The notes: generated by a model not told the origin, from the sequence alone. A stretch of 64,000 nucleotides of DNA from Rattus norvegicus (GCF_036323735.1 NC_086026.1:52454039-52518038); one strand, 5' to 3'. Counted from the first letter of the stretch, positions 24,009 through 35,525 are shown. Translations and numbers: made by a program.

Positions 24009-24100
24009 GTCCCTCCCTCCCTCCCTTCCTCCCTCCCTCCCTCCCTCCCTCCCTTCCTCCCTCCCTCCCTCCCTCCCTCCCTCCCTCCCTCCCTCCCTCA
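24009..24100 (+). repeat. CCCT tetranucleotide tract
   Basis: About 90 bases of CCCT with rare TTCC interruptions. The minus strand is AGGG-rich, so guanine quadruplexes are possible. Confidence 0.95.
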
Positions 24101-25222
24101 ACTCTCTTTCTGGAGCTGGAGGATTCACTCAGAGAGTAGCCTAAACTGGATGTCTTGGTTGTGAAGCCATGGTCTCTCAGACCCTTCCTTGGGTCCTGGC
24201 GGTGTGACCTCTGACCCCTCCATGCCCTCAGCTCTCATCTCAGCTGAAGCTTCTTCCCGGGGCTCCGTTTGTACTTGACCAGCTTCTCTTGATTCAAGGC
24301 CAAAGTCTGGAGTCTAGCTTCTTCCCAACACTTGAGCTGGAAGTGTTCTGAGACTCCTGAGAGGGGGTGGGGTGGGGGTGAGGGTGGCCATCTCCAGCTT
24401 TGTTTTCTCCCCAGAGGGAAAAGTGGCCTTCTTGGCAGCTGGCCTGCTGAGCACTCCTGTTTCCTGTCTTGTCAGCTGGATTGAGTTGTCAGGGCTGGGA
24501 GAAGGGTGGAGAGCAAGGCATCCTGGAAGGCCACCAAGCAACAAGTCCCTTCTAGCTCTTTCCTTCTGCCAGATGGGTTTCAGGGCCCTGAGCATGGGAC
24601 TGTGGAATGGGGGCGGGAGGGTCTCTCTATCTTAAGTTCATAAAAGCCATTGAATCTGCCCCCCCCCACCTCGAAGAAAAACAAGGGCGGAAGGCAGAGG
24701 CCAAGATGGACTCCCAGGTCTGTTTTGAATAACACCTCTGACTAAATTGGATGGCATCACTGCCAAGAGGCATATTACAGAAGACAGACAGAGCAGGACA
24801 GTGCCAGGGTGACACAGCCAGAGGTGTCTTGGGAACCAGGATAAAAGCAGCTGTAACTGGGGAGTGGAAAGGAAGGGACACAGAGCACAAAGCTGTGCTC
24901 GGCTCTGATGTCCCTAATGCTGACTGTCCTGTGCCACTCTCAGCATGCTCCCCAACTGCCTGCCAGCAGCCAGCCCTCACCCTCCTCACAGAAACGCATG
25001 GCTCATTTTGTCCTCCATGGCTCAGAAGAATAGATTTTTTTAAAAAAGTCTTTAATTTAAAAATCGCAACACAAGAATTTTTTTCCCCAATCAGCTTTTT
25101 GACCTGGAACCCTGGAACTGAATTCCTCTTGCCAGCGCCAGGGCAACCAGTCCTTTCTTGGCTCTGAAAGACCAGGTGATACTCCAGGACACCTGCACTC
25201 TCAGGGCAAGCCTAGGCCCTGT

Positions 25223-25236
25223 GCGCCCTCTTGTGG
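25223..25236 (-). promoter_or_regulatory. CTCF-like motif in the Pou2f3-Oaf interval
   Basis: The minus strand reads CCACAAGAGGGCGC, matching the CTCF core, in DNA that is not a recognised repeat, 4.6 kb upstream of the Pou2f3 start codon. Confidence 0.4.
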
Positions 25237-25917
25237 AAGTTGGGAGTGTAATTTTTGCCTATAAAATTCCAGAAAAGAACCCTTCTGTGGACGGGCAACC
25301 ACAGGTCAGGACCCCAGTCCCGGACAAACAGAGATATCAATGCTGTGTGATTCCCATCAAATACTGGACCTGTCTACGGATCTCGGGTGTATTAAAAAAG
25401 CGAAGAAGCTCTGGAGATGTCTCTAAAAGCTATCAGGTGCTGCAATGACCCTGAACTCAGAGGAATTAGAGGCCAGTGCATCCACAGCTGTATCAAGTAG
25501 CCACCAGAGCCACACACTGGCCCAGGAACTAGAGACGCCACAGGTATTGTCCTTCTCTGCAAGCTCCCAGTCTCTTGAAGGTTATATCACGAACAGATGA
25601 GTCCTAACAGGAAAGTATAGGTTTGTCATGAGGCTCCAATGGGGTGGAGGTGTGCCCTGTTGGAATCTGGTTGTAGACCAGAAATAGACAACAATGGAAG
25701 GTAGGGAGCCATGAGCCACACACAGGGGGGCAATGACCAAGCACAGGAGAAAAAGGTTTGAGAGAGTGGGGAGATGGGAGCCTTGGAGGACAGTCAGTCA
25801 GCCTTACATACACAGAGGAGATGCTTGGCTGGCTTCACTGGTGGCCCAGCCTAACCCAAGCATTTCTGAGGTGGAAACTTTTGGGCTGGAGAGAGAGGGA
25901 GTGGCTAGTAGGAAGTC

Positions 25918-26042
25918 TGTCCTATAATCCCAGCACTTGAGAGTCTAAAGCAGGTGCACTGCTTTGGATTTGAAGCTAACCTGGGCTACCTACTGAACTG
26001 TGGTTCAGCCTTGGCTTCAGGGCAAGACCCTGTCTAAAACAC
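25918..26042 (+). repeat. B1/B4 SINE (diverged)
   Basis: Sense TATAATCCCAGCACTTGAGA start and GACCCTGTCTAAAACA end. Confidence 0.7.
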
Positions 26043-26043
26043 A

Positions 26044-26190
26044 AGTCAGGCATGGTGGTGCACACCTTTAATCCTACCGTTCAGGAAGCAAGGCAGGTGG
26101 TCCTTTGTGAGTTTGAGGCCAGCATGGTCTATATAGAGAGTCCAAGACAGTCAGGAATACATTAACAGATCCTGTCTCAGACAAACAAAC
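26044..26190 (+). repeat. B1 SINE
   Basis: Sense B1: CAGGCATGGTGGTGCACACC to GATCCTGTCTCAGACAAACA. Confidence 0.9.
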
Positions 26191-26245
26191 AAACAAATGA
26201 ACGAACGAACGAACGAACGAATGAATGAATGAATGAATGAATGAA
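26183..26245 (+). repeat. AAAC-GAAC-GAAT tetranucleotide tail repeat
   Basis: The B1 tail has expanded into successive CAAA, CGAA and TGAA runs. Confidence 0.9.
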
Positions 26246-26255
26246 AACAAAAATA

Positions 26256-26459
26256 AGGACTGGGGAGATGGCTCAGCGGTTAAGAGCACTGTCTGTTCTT
26301 CCAGAGGTCCTGCGTTCAATTCCCAGCAACCACATGGTGGCTCACAACCATCTGTCATGGGATCTGATGCCCTCTTCTGGTGTGTCTGAAGATAGTGACA
26401 GTGTACTCACACACATAAAATAAACAAAATATTTAAAAAAAACAAAAAACAAAAAAAAT
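26256..26459 (+). repeat. B2 SINE
   Basis: Near full-length sense B2 with GGAGATGGCTCAGCGGTTAA head and A-rich tail. Confidence 0.92.
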
Positions 26460-26483
26460 GTGCATTCTTGCTGAAGCAGCAGG

Positions 26484-26643
26484 AGAAGCAGGGCTGGGTG
26501 GCAAAGACTGATGCATGTTTGCTGTTCTCAGTTTTTGTTTTAGGGGGGAAAGAGTTAATAGTTTCAGGGCTAATAGGTTAAGGGGTAGGAAAGAGCAGGT
26601 GGTAAAGAGAGGGGAGATCTGCCCACACTGGGAGGCTTCTGAG
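26484..26643 (+). repeat. Inverted repeat, left arm
   Basis: Closely matches the reverse complement of 27,734-27,876, for example GGCAAAGAC, GTTTGCTGTTCTCAGTTTTT-like and AGATCTGCCCAC blocks in the same order. The parent family was not recognised. Confidence 0.75.
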
Positions 26644-26725
26644 GAATCAGGGAGGGGTTGAGATCCAGAGGATAGGGGAAGAAAATGCATGTTTTTCCCA
26701 AAGCCGGAGGCGCTCAAGAAAGGTA

Positions 26726-26862
26726 GGTGTGGGGCTGGGAGGTGGTGGTTTGTCCCACTAACCCCAGCACTTTGGAGGCAGAGACAGTTTAAGGCCAGCC
26801 TGGTCTACAGAGGAAGTTCCAGGACAGCCAAGGTTACACAGAGAAACATTGTCTCAAAAAAC
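26726..26862 (+). repeat. B1 SINE
   Basis: Sense B1 with TTTAAGGCCAGCCTGGTCTA and CATTGTCTCAAAAAAC end. Confidence 0.85.
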
Positions 26863-26879
26863 GGGGGGGGGGGTGGGGG

Positions 26880-26945
<66 letters not shown>
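26863..26945 (+). repeat. Poly-G and GA repeat
   Basis: The B1 tail has turned into G runs followed by about 30 GA units. Confidence 0.95.
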
Positions 26946-27733
26946 TCTGGGTCTGGCTTCTGTTTCCTCTAAGAGGAGGAGAACGGCTGCAGGAATGGAA
27001 TGTCTCTGTCTTTCTCTTCCTGCCTGATGCGAGGCAGAAGCCAGAGGCAGACAACCAACCCATCACTCCATAAGACAAAGACAAAGCTGCCACTCCTGGA
27101 GAGCGATGGTCAGTCTTGCTCTGCTGAGCCTAGGTTCTGGTGTGGCTCGTGACCCACACTACACACAGTCTTCTTAGCTGGAAACTCAAGGGGTCTACTA
27201 CAGAAGGTCTCCATGAGTCCCTGCTATGTGACCCTGGGTTTCCACCCACTCTGTTGTGTTCCCTTCCGTGGCCATCCTGCAAGGTCCCCAGCTGGGACTA
27301 TGGTGATTATCAGCAGCAAGCAGAATCAACTGGGCTTGCCTTTTGTGACACTGTGGTTTATTTACAGGGTGCCAGCAAGTCTAAGGGGATTCGGACCAGG
27401 GGGAAACAGGTCGCTGGTGGGCCAAGGCTGAAGAAGCAATATGGGGAAGGCTGTTCAGTCTTAGGAGTCCCAGGGTCTGGGAAGAGTAAAAGCTAACATC
27501 AGATGTGTGACATTGTAGCAATGAGGGGGGTGTGGCTACATGCTCTGACTACAACGTGTCCTCCCCTCATTGGCCATGGACACTTACACTGTCTGAGGCC
27601 CAAGGATGGGGAGAGCAGGTGCTATGTACCCAGGGACTAGCCTTCTGGGGCCTCTGGGAGGGTGGAGAGGAACAGCCGGCTCAGTTGATCCCTGGGTCTT
27701 TGTGCTGTTGAGTATAAACTCTAGAAGCTTCCT

Positions 27734-27876
27734 GGGAAGCCTCCCTGGGTGGGCAGATCTCTCTTTCTTACCCGTTAACCTTTTAGCCCTGAAACTAATT
27801 CAACTCTTTCCCTCCTAAAAGAAAAACTGAGAACAGCAAATATGCATTGGTCTTTGCCACCAGGCCCTGAGATTCT
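27734..27876 (-). repeat. Inverted repeat, right arm
   Basis: Reverse-complement partner of 26,484-26,643, leaving about 1.1 kb between the arms. Confidence 0.75.
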
Positions 27877-28079
27877 GCCTGAGAGTTGGATCCTCTGACT
27901 GCCTCTGCAGCGTTGCCACCACTCCAGGACTTACAGATTTGCTAATTCCTTAAGAGTCTCTCTTCCTCTGAGTATATGTATCTGTGGCAGTAAAAATAAA
28001 AAAGTGGGCATAACGGTTCCCATGAGTACCCTGGTGGTCTCCCTCCCTTGTTAGTTTCGGCTCCATCAGGCCATTGGAA

Positions 28080-28620
28080 CGAGCACTAACTTATCTCAGA
28101 TTAGCATCTCTCCTGCTGACTCTGTTAGCCATGAACTCTCCCAGCTACCCAGTAAAATCATGGTTCTAGAAGTCCAGCAGTGGCTGGCCTATCATGGCTC
28201 CCTACCACAGACTCTGCCCACACTCCCAGCAACCACCCTCTGGTAGTTAAGGTATAAACTCCCAACTACCCAGTAAAATCAAGACTCAACAAACTGTAAC
28301 CGAACAATCAGATCTATACGTTAATTCTCAATCCACAATACATCCACACAATAAACTTACAACCAGTTGATAAGGATATAAACCGCCCACCTAGATAAGA
28401 TACATTTGCCTACAGAAATCCATCCCAGCTACCTTGGCAATTCAAGACCACCCGGATCTGGGTCATCCTTCCCCATCTCCATCTTGATTCTCCTCTCTTC
28501 TCTCCTGCCTTACAAAAGCTTTGTTTCTGCCTTATTTTTTTTACTGTCCAATCACAACCTTGACCTAACTTGTTTGCCTTCACATGCATAAAGAGAGCAA
28601 CCTACACGTACCCTAGGGCT
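28080..28620. repeat. Possible LTR-like repeat with internal direct repeat
   Basis: AT-rich for this locus. The sequence CTACCCAGTAAAATCA occurs twice about 121 bases apart (about 28,144 and 28,265). Composition suggests an old LTR, but the family is not recognised. Confidence 0.35.
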
Positions 28621-29084
28621 TCTGCCTCTCTGTAGAGCCCTGGCAAACTGCTCTGGCAACGTGGGGAAATGAGAGCATCCACGTGCATCAGTGAGCGGGT
28701 ATGTGGGAGCAACTACTGCAATTCCCTTGCCTACGATCCAAATGCTTCCTTACCATTCCGCCCTTTTGGTCTCCAGCCTGGCTTGTAAGAGCCACTAATA
28801 GCAACCCAGCTGTCTACCTGGAGCCAAGCAGCTAGGAACCTGTTGGACCATGAGCGGGGAAGGTGGGGCAGGAGTGGGATATGGGGGCAAGGGGTGAGAT
28901 ACAGTTTAGGAATGTCCAAATGAGGGAAGAAGAGGGTTGGTTTGCACATTGTAACAGATGGGTGATGGGGGAGTATCTCGATGAGGCAACCTGAAATTTG
29001 TGATTCCTCTTCAGCCACCCAAGGGTTGGCATTACAGGTGAATGCCATCAAGCCAGGCTGTGCTTTGGTTCCTTTCCTCCCTTC

Positions 29085-29312
29085 CCTTCTCCTTTCTGAG
29101 GTAAGACTAGACTGGAACTCACTATGTAGCCTCTGAGTGCCGAGATTGATTGCTGCTGCACCTTTGGTTTTTGCTTCTTTGTCTTGACACAAGTTGTCAC
29201 TCTGTAGTCCAGGCTATCCTGGAAGTCACTGTGTAGCCCAGGATAACCTTGAGCTCATGGTACTCTTCCTGCCTCAGTCTTCCAAATGCTGGGATTATGA
29301 CACGTAACGCCA
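29085..29312 (-). repeat. Two antisense B1 SINE fragments
   Basis: 29,085-29,165 and 29,165-29,312; the second keeps TGTAGTCCAGGCTATCCTGG and AATGCTGGGATTATGA. Confidence 0.7.
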
Positions 29313-29837
29313 TCCTTGGCACTTAGTAAAGCCTTAGTTCTTAAGAGGGACCCTTGCCCACTTCACGCAAGATGCTATTTCTATGCTGTCCCACACACCC
29401 AGGTCCCACAAAGACTCTGGAGCAGAGACAGCTCAACTGCAGCAGTCAAAGTTCCTCTACTTAAGCTCTTCCAAGGCTGTGAAGGGGAAGACTGGAGAAA
29501 GCCTACAAGAAGGGTACCAGGTCTGCTGCAGGTTAAGGGAGAAGCTGGTGTGACCTTTTTCCTCTCAGGCAGAGGTACCCAACGGTTTAAACTTCTGGTT
29601 TCCCTGGAGCCTTCCTCACTTTAGGGAAGGGGATCAGTCAGGATCCTGCTCTGCCACCTCTAAACCCAGCGTGACCTGTATCTCTCCTCCCCAAGTTGTC
29701 CAGTGACTACTACCACAGAGAGCTAGTCTCACAATTAGGATCTCTCCTGCCCCCAAACCCAAGCCCTCTTTTACAGGTGAGCCCTTTGAGCCCTGCTCTT
29801 AAAGGCTCTAGTTGGCCACTCAGATAAACCCATTGTC

Positions 29838-30195
29838 TTAGTCAGTATTCTATTGCTATGAAGAAACACTACTATGACCAAGACAACTCTTATAAAGGAA
29901 AGTATTTAATTGGAGTTCGCTTAGTTTCAGAGGTTTAGCCCATTGCAATCATGTCAGAGAGCATGCAGCAGGCAGGCATAGTGCTGAAGAAGTAGCCGAA
30001 AGTTCTACAAATCCATTGGCAACTGGGAGAAAGAAACCCCCGAAGGGCACTCCAAGTGACACACTTTTTAAAACAAGTCACACCTACTCAATGAGGCCAC
30101 ACCCCCAATCCTTCTCAAATAGTGCCACTTCCTGATGACCAAGCAATCAAATATAAGAGCCTATGGTAGCCATTCCTATTCAAACCACCACACTC
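29838..30195 (+). repeat. Muroid medium-reiterated (LTR-like) repeat, copy A
   Basis: Starts GTCTTAGTCAGTATTCTATT and ends CTATTCAAACCACCACA. It is the same family, opposite in orientation, as 34,243-34,600. Confidence 0.7.
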
Positions 30196-30274
30196 ATTCT
30201 GGTTGGAGGTGACATCAGTAATGTACCCTATGCCGGATCTCAGCTCTGTTCTTTTTGTGTTGTTCTTTGTTTGT

Positions 30275-30365
30275 TTTATTGAGGCAAAAATTAGTCTTGA
30301 ACATTTTATCTTCCTGCCTCTGCTTTACAAGTGCTGGGATTACAGGTGTGTGACCCCAGACTGCC
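30275..30365 (-). repeat. B1 SINE fragment
   Basis: Antisense CAAGTGCTGGGATTACAGGT end. Confidence 0.65.
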
Positions 30366-31140
30366 TCAGTTGTGTTCTCACTAGTCACTGGCCTTGGGCA
30401 GATGTCTCAGGGTTTTATTGTTTTTAAGAGACACCATGACCATGGCAACTCTTATAAGGAAAAACATTTTTAATTGGGACTGGCTTACAATTTCAGAGGT
30501 CCCCATAGTCTATCACAGTCTCAATAATGTTTAAAAGCCCAAAGTTTAAAGTCTCTTTTGAGAGTCATGTAATCTCTTAATCATGTAATCTCCAATAAAA
30601 TCAAAATCAAAAAGCAGATCACATCCAACATCACAGGGTATAAATTACCATTCCAAAACATCATACCAAAGAAACACTGGACCAAAGCAAGGCAGCTGTT
30701 TGTTGCTTTCCTTGGCAGGTACACCATGGCTCTCACATCTCTAACATCTTGGAGTATCCAAGGCAACTTCAACTTTACAGCTTCTTGTTCCAATGTCTGG
30801 GACTCACACACAATCTTCTGGGCTCTTCCAAAGGGCTTGGGTCATTTTTCCAGTTCTTCTGACCACTCTATGCTCTGGTTGACTCCACTCCACTACTGCT
30901 GCTGTTCTTGGTAGTCATCTCATGGTACTGGCATCTCCAATACGCTGGGGTCTTCCACTGCAACTAGACTTCACCAATAGCTCCTCATAGTCTCCCTTCA
31001 TGGTGCCAAGCTTCAAGTTCTTTGCATGACCCCTTCAGTTGGGGACTTCAACTGTTGAGGCAGCACTTTCACCCATGGCCTCTCACACTGCCACACCTCA
31101 GCTGTTCTCCATGATCCCTTCATGCCTTCAAAACCAGTAC

Positions 31141-31349
31141 CACCTGGATGATTCTTTTTTTTTAAATTAATTTATTATATATAAGTACACTGTAGCTTTC
31201 TTCAGACACACCAAAAGAGGCATCAAATCTCATTACAGATTATTGTGATCCACTACGTGGTTGCTGGGAATTGAACTCAGGACCTCCGGAAGAGCAGTCA
31301 GTGCTCTTAACTGCTGAGCCATCTCTCCAGCCCCACCTGGATGATTCTT
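31141..31349 (-). repeat. B2 SINE with perfect target-site duplication
   Basis: Antisense B2 flanked by the 16-base duplication CACCTGGATGATTCTT at 31,141-31,156 and 31,334-31,349. It is inserted into the LTR-like copy B. Confidence 0.92.
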
Positions 31350-31654
31350 ACATTTTACCAAGTCTGGCTGCCAGCATGATATCTATCTCTGGAACACAGC
31401 TTCTTTGTGGTCCCAGAAAACACTTCCTGGAAGATTTCACCTTAGTGATGCTGGTCTCTTCTTAGCCACCGCTAATTTCTTAGCTCTAGTTAACCATTAT
31501 CAGTTGTTTTGGTAACCCCTTTTAGTCTTGACTCTAAAGCCAGAGTCACATGGCTAAAGTGGCTGAATTCTGCTGCTTGCAGGAGCTAGAACATAGCCCC
31601 CTTGTTCTATGGCATCATCACCAGCTTTCTGTTTTCCAGTTCCTTCATTGCCTA

Positions 31655-31762
31655 AGCTTGGATGTCCAGGAACTTTCTCTGTAGACTCACCTTGAACTCA
31701 GATCTGCATGCCTGTGTCTCTTGAGTACTAAGATTAAAGGTGTGCATCATCACTCCTGGACC
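31655..31762 (-). repeat. B1 SINE fragment inside copy B
   Basis: Antisense TGAGTACTAAGATTAAAGGT and upstream B1 core. Confidence 0.6.
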
Positions 31763-32518
31763 TAAGCCTTTCTTTACCTTTTCACAAGATCTTTATAAGC
31801 ATGGCCATCATGCTTCAAGATCTGGATCACAGGTATACTCTCCACTTCTGGACAGTAGTTCACCCAGATTAAAAGTCCAAATGAAAACAACAACCAGGTA
31901 GCAATAACGCCTAACATGATATTACTATTCCTTGTTCAACTGCAAACAAGTAAACAGTAAGCTTAGCTTAGTGGGAACTTGCCCCAAGGTCCTTAATTCC
32001 ACTGAATATCCTTGAACACAGGATTTAGCTCCAATGCACTTCCTGGTGTCCTTTTAATACTGGAACCATACATTTCGTAATTTTCCCTTCTAAGCTTGGT
32101 TTGCTTGATCAAAATTATCTTCATAAGAATGAACCACATGGCAGAGTCTATACTAGGCTTTTTTTGATATTTCCTTCATCAATGCAACCAATCTGAATAG
32201 CTTCAACTTGATCCAGGCAGCCTCCCAAGAAAAGGGCAAAGAGTAGCCACATTCTTCACTAAAACACCATAAAAATGATATCCAGGTAACATGCTAAAAT
32301 TTCTCTCCTTTGAAACCTCTTAAGCCAGGTTCCCATAGTTCAAATCACCCTCAGCACCAATGCCTTGATATTCCTACAAGGATGGTCCATTAAGCCCCAC
32401 CTAAAGCATGCCACTGATTTCCAACAAAAACATGGTCAGGCCTATTGCACCAATGGTGTACCATTCCTGGTCCCAACTTCTATCTTTGTCTGGCATTTAT
32501 TGCTGTAAAGAGACATCA

Positions 32519-32873
32519 TGACCAAGGCAACTTTTTTTTAATCATATAGGCATTTTTTTTGGTTCTTTTTTTTTTTTTTTTTTTTTTTTGGAGCTGGGGA
32601 CCGAACCCAGGGCCTTGCGCTTCCTAGGCAAACGCTCTAACCACTGAGCTAAATCCCCAACCCCTATATAGGCATTTTTTAAAGGTTTATTTATTTATTT
32701 TATGTATGTGAGTACACTGTAGCTGTCTTCAGACACACCAGAAGAGGGCATCTGATCCCATTACAAGTAGTTCTGGACCACCATGTGGTTGCTGGGACTT
32801 GAACTCAAGACCTCTAGAAGAGCAGTCAGTGCTCTTAACTGCTGAGCCATCTCTCTAGCCCTGACCAAGGCAA
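32519..32873 (-). repeat. B2 SINE inserted in copy C
   Basis: Antisense B2 (body about 32,683-32,861) flanked by TGACCAAGGCAA at 32,519-32,530 and 32,862-32,873. Its A-rich tail later received an ID element. Confidence 0.9.
32544..32680 (-). repeat. ID (BC1-related) SINE, full length and young
   Basis: On the minus strand the body (32,590-32,664) shows the tRNA-derived A box TAGCTCAGTGG and B box GGGTTCGGTCC, and a long poly(A) tail (32,559-32,589 read as T). The target-site duplication ATATAGGCATTTTTT is at 32,544-32,558 and 32,666-32,680. ID copies this intact point to rat. Confidence 0.95.
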
Positions 32874-33189
32874 TTTTTATTAAGGGCAACATTTAATTGG
32901 GGCTGGCTTGCAGTTTCAGAGGTTCAGTCCATTATCATCACGGCAGGAAGCATGGCAGCATGCAGCAGACATGGTCCTGGAGAAGGAGCTGAGAGTTCTA
33001 CATCTTGATCCAAAGGCAGCCAGGAGAGGACTATTTCCCATAGGCCACCAGGAGGAGACTTGAGCATAGGACCTCAAAGCCCACCCCCACAGTGACACAC
33101 TTCCTCCAACAAGGCCACGCCTACTCCAAGAAGGCCATGCTTCCCAATAGTGCCACTTCCTATAGGCCAAGCACATTCAAACAACCATA

Positions 33190-33452
33190 ATCATCATGGC
33201 AAGAAGCACGGTGGCAGACATAGTGCTGGAGAAGGAGCTGAGAGTTCTACATCTTGAACCCCAGGCAGCAGATGGAGACCGTGCACATTGGGTACTGGGT
33301 ATAGCTTAAATATATAAGACCTCAAAGCCTACCTGCACAGTGATACACTTCCTCCAACAAGGCCATACCTCCTATAAGTGCCACCCCCTGTGGCTAAACA
33401 TTCAAACAAATGACTCTGTGGGGGCCATTCCTAGTCAAACCACCACAGCAGG
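33190..33452 (+). repeat. LTR-like repeat, copy D (partial tandem duplicate of copy C)
   Basis: Restarts inside the family at ATCATCATGGCA and repeats the same GAGTTCTACATCTTGA and ACACTTCCTCCAACAAGGCC blocks found in copy C about 250 bases before, ending CAAACCACCACA. Confidence 0.7.
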
Positions 33453-33545
33453 CCACTCAATTTTACATGAGAGTTGTAACTCTATAAAATATTACCTGAT
33501 CCCCACAAGGATCCAATGGAATATTTGACACAAAGACACTTTTGT

Positions 33546-33760
33546 TGATGTTTTGTTTTATTTTTTTAAAAGATTTATTCATTTATTATGTATAAGTACA
33601 CTGTAGCTGTCTTCAGACACACCAGAAGAGGGCATCGGATCTCTTTACAGATGGTTATGAGCCACCATGTGGTTGCTGGGAATTGAACTCAGGACCTCTG
33701 GAAGATCAGTCGGTGCTCTTAACCACTGAGCCATCTCTCCAGCCTGATGTTTTGTTTTAT
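33546..33760 (-). repeat. B2 SINE with perfect target-site duplication
   Basis: Antisense B2 flanked by TGATGTTTTGTTTTAT at 33,546-33,561 and 33,745-33,760. Confidence 0.93.
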
Positions 33761-33786
33761 AAGACAATCTTGCTGGTGCTTAGGCT

Positions 33787-33862
33787 AGCTTCAAGTTTTC
33801 TTTCGTCCTTCCTTCCTTCCTTCCTTCCTTCCTTCCTTCCTTTCTTCCTTTCTTCCTTTCCT

Positions 33863-33906
<44 letters not shown>

Positions 33907-34100
33907 TCAGAGACTTTTTTATTTATTTTATTTTATATGAGAACACTGTAGCTGTCTTCAGAGACGCCAGAAGAGGGCACTGGATTCCATTTCAGATGGT
34001 TGTGAGCCACCATGTGGTTGCTGGGAATTGAACTCAGGACCTCCGGAAGAACAGTCAGTGCTCTTAACCACTGAGCCATCTCTCCAGCCCCTTCAAATTT
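33787..34100 (-). repeat. B2 SINE with long TTCC/TTTC tail microsatellite
   Basis: The near-duplicates CTTCAAGTTTTC (left) and CTTCAAATTTTC (right) enclose a 100-base TTCC then TTTC run (33,808-33,908) and an antisense B2 body (33,915-34,090). The run is therefore the expanded A-rich tail. The flanks are halves of an older antisense B1 (about 33,765-33,800 and 34,095-34,155). Confidence 0.85.
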
Positions 34101-34242
34101 TCAATTATTTGGACTGGGTCTCGAAGTGCTGTAACCTGAGCCTCCACACCTGGCTAGAAAGCTACTTTGTAAACCGTGAAGTGTGACAGAGGAATAACTA
34201 CTGATAAAATGGCCTCTTCCAGGGGCTTTCACAGGACCTCTA

Positions 34243-34600
34243 AGACGTGCGGTGGTTTGAATAAAAATGACCCCCATTGCTCATAGATTTGAATTCTTGG
34301 TTTCCAGTTGGCTGACCGTAGGGAAGGATTAGGAAGTGTGTCCTTGTTGGAGGAGGCATGTGGCTGAGATGGGCTTTGACATACCAGAGCCAGCGTCTTC
34401 CTCTGCCGGCTGCCTGCCGGTCAGAGCATATAAAGCTCTCAGCTCTGGCTCAAGCACCATGTCTTTCTGCTTCCTGCCGCGATGATCATGGACTAACCCT
34501 CTAAAACTCTAAGCAAGCCCCCAACTAAGTGCCTTTTTAAATATAAGAGTTGCTGTGGTCATGGTGTCTCTTCGCAGCAATAGAACAGTGACTAAGACAG
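34243..34600 (-). repeat. Muroid medium-reiterated (LTR-like) repeat
   Basis: The reverse complement starts TGTCTTAGTCACTGTTCTAT and ends TTCAAACCACCGCAC, the family of copy A. Confidence 0.7.
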
Positions 34601-35004
34601 ACAAGAAGCAAAGCCTTCCTTCTGTGCCCGTGCTGACCTGCCATGGCCGACCACCTCTAGCTATCTAAAGGCTCGGGGTTTGGTGATGATTTGGCATCAG
34701 TCACCCCAGCAAAGCACTAACTGCTGTGGTGGAGCTTGGGGCACCGTGACAGAGGCGGGGATGAGACTGGGCAGAATTTACAACTGTGGTCTGTTACTCA
34801 GACTGTGAAATATCAGCATTAGGGAAGACCAACCCCGAAGTCTTAGGGAATTTACATTTTACTCCCACCCTTGATGCCCAGCGAGGGGCCCCAGTCAGAG
34901 AAGCCTGGACAGCCCTCAGAGCTCCGTCAGTGCAGGGCACAGGCAAGCTTGGATCTCTGCAGGAAGGATGTTGGGAAAACACTCCAGGTCTTGCAGCATA
35001 CACT

Positions 35005-35295
35005 TTATTTATTGTTTGTTTTTGAGACAGTCTTGCCGTGGATAGCCTAGTACTCGATATGTGTAGCCCAGGCTGACCTGGAACTCTCAGCAATTCTCCT
35101 GACTTACCCTCCTGAATGCTGAGATTACAGAAAACGGGAACACTTTTTATTGTTTGTTGTGTTTAGACAGAATCTCATGTAGTCCAGGTTGACCTCACAC
35201 TTGCTGTGTAGCCCAAGCTGGCCTTGAACTCCTGATCCTTCTCCCTCTGCCTCTCAAGTACCAGAATTAAAGGCATGTGCCACCATGCCTGGCTT
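35005..35295 (-). repeat. Two antisense B1 SINEs in a row
   Basis: 35,005-35,140 and 35,141-35,295. Both keep TGTAGCCCA and the CTGGCCTTGAACTC-type core; the second ends CACCATGCCTGGC. Confidence 0.8.
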
Positions 35296-35344
35296 ACAAC
35301 CCTGGTTTAAAACATTCTTGATGTCTTTGTTTTGTTTGTTGTGT

Positions 35345-35525
35345 TATGTTTTTCAAAGATTTATTTTTATATTTATTTCTTTTCTTGTGCTGTGTATGTG
35401 GGAGCCCTTGGAGTCAGAAGAGGGCATTGGATTCCCTGAAACTGGAGTTGTGAGCCTCCCAAAACGGATGCTCTGCTGGAAGGGCAGAAGTGTGCTTAAT
35501 GGCTGGGCCATCTCTCCAGCCCCTG
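35345..35525 (-). repeat. B2/B3 SINE
   Basis: Antisense element ending GGGCCATCTCTCCAGCCCCT with a diverged body. Confidence 0.8.

Larger units (their letters stand above)
30410..32500 (+). repeat. Long variant of the same LTR-like repeat, copy B (about 2 kb)
   Basis: Begins with the family head (AGACACCATGACCATGGCAA) and continues into a long internal sequence I recognise as a recurrent muroid repeat. It is interrupted by a B2 (31,141-31,349) and an antisense B1 (about 31,655-31,762). No retroviral open frame is evident, so it appears non-autonomous. Confidence 0.6.
32490..33190 (+). repeat. LTR-like repeat, copy C, interrupted by B2 and ID
   Basis: The head is at 32,490-32,530 and the body resumes at 32,862 after a B2 insertion: GACCAAGGCAA is present on both sides. 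It shares the family's TGAGAGTTCTACATCTTGA block. Confidence 0.7.

Noticed and set aside
30410..32500. Endogenous retrovirus with coding capacity
   Set aside because: No gag, pol or env-like frame is visible; only non-coding LTR-like repeat sequence is present.
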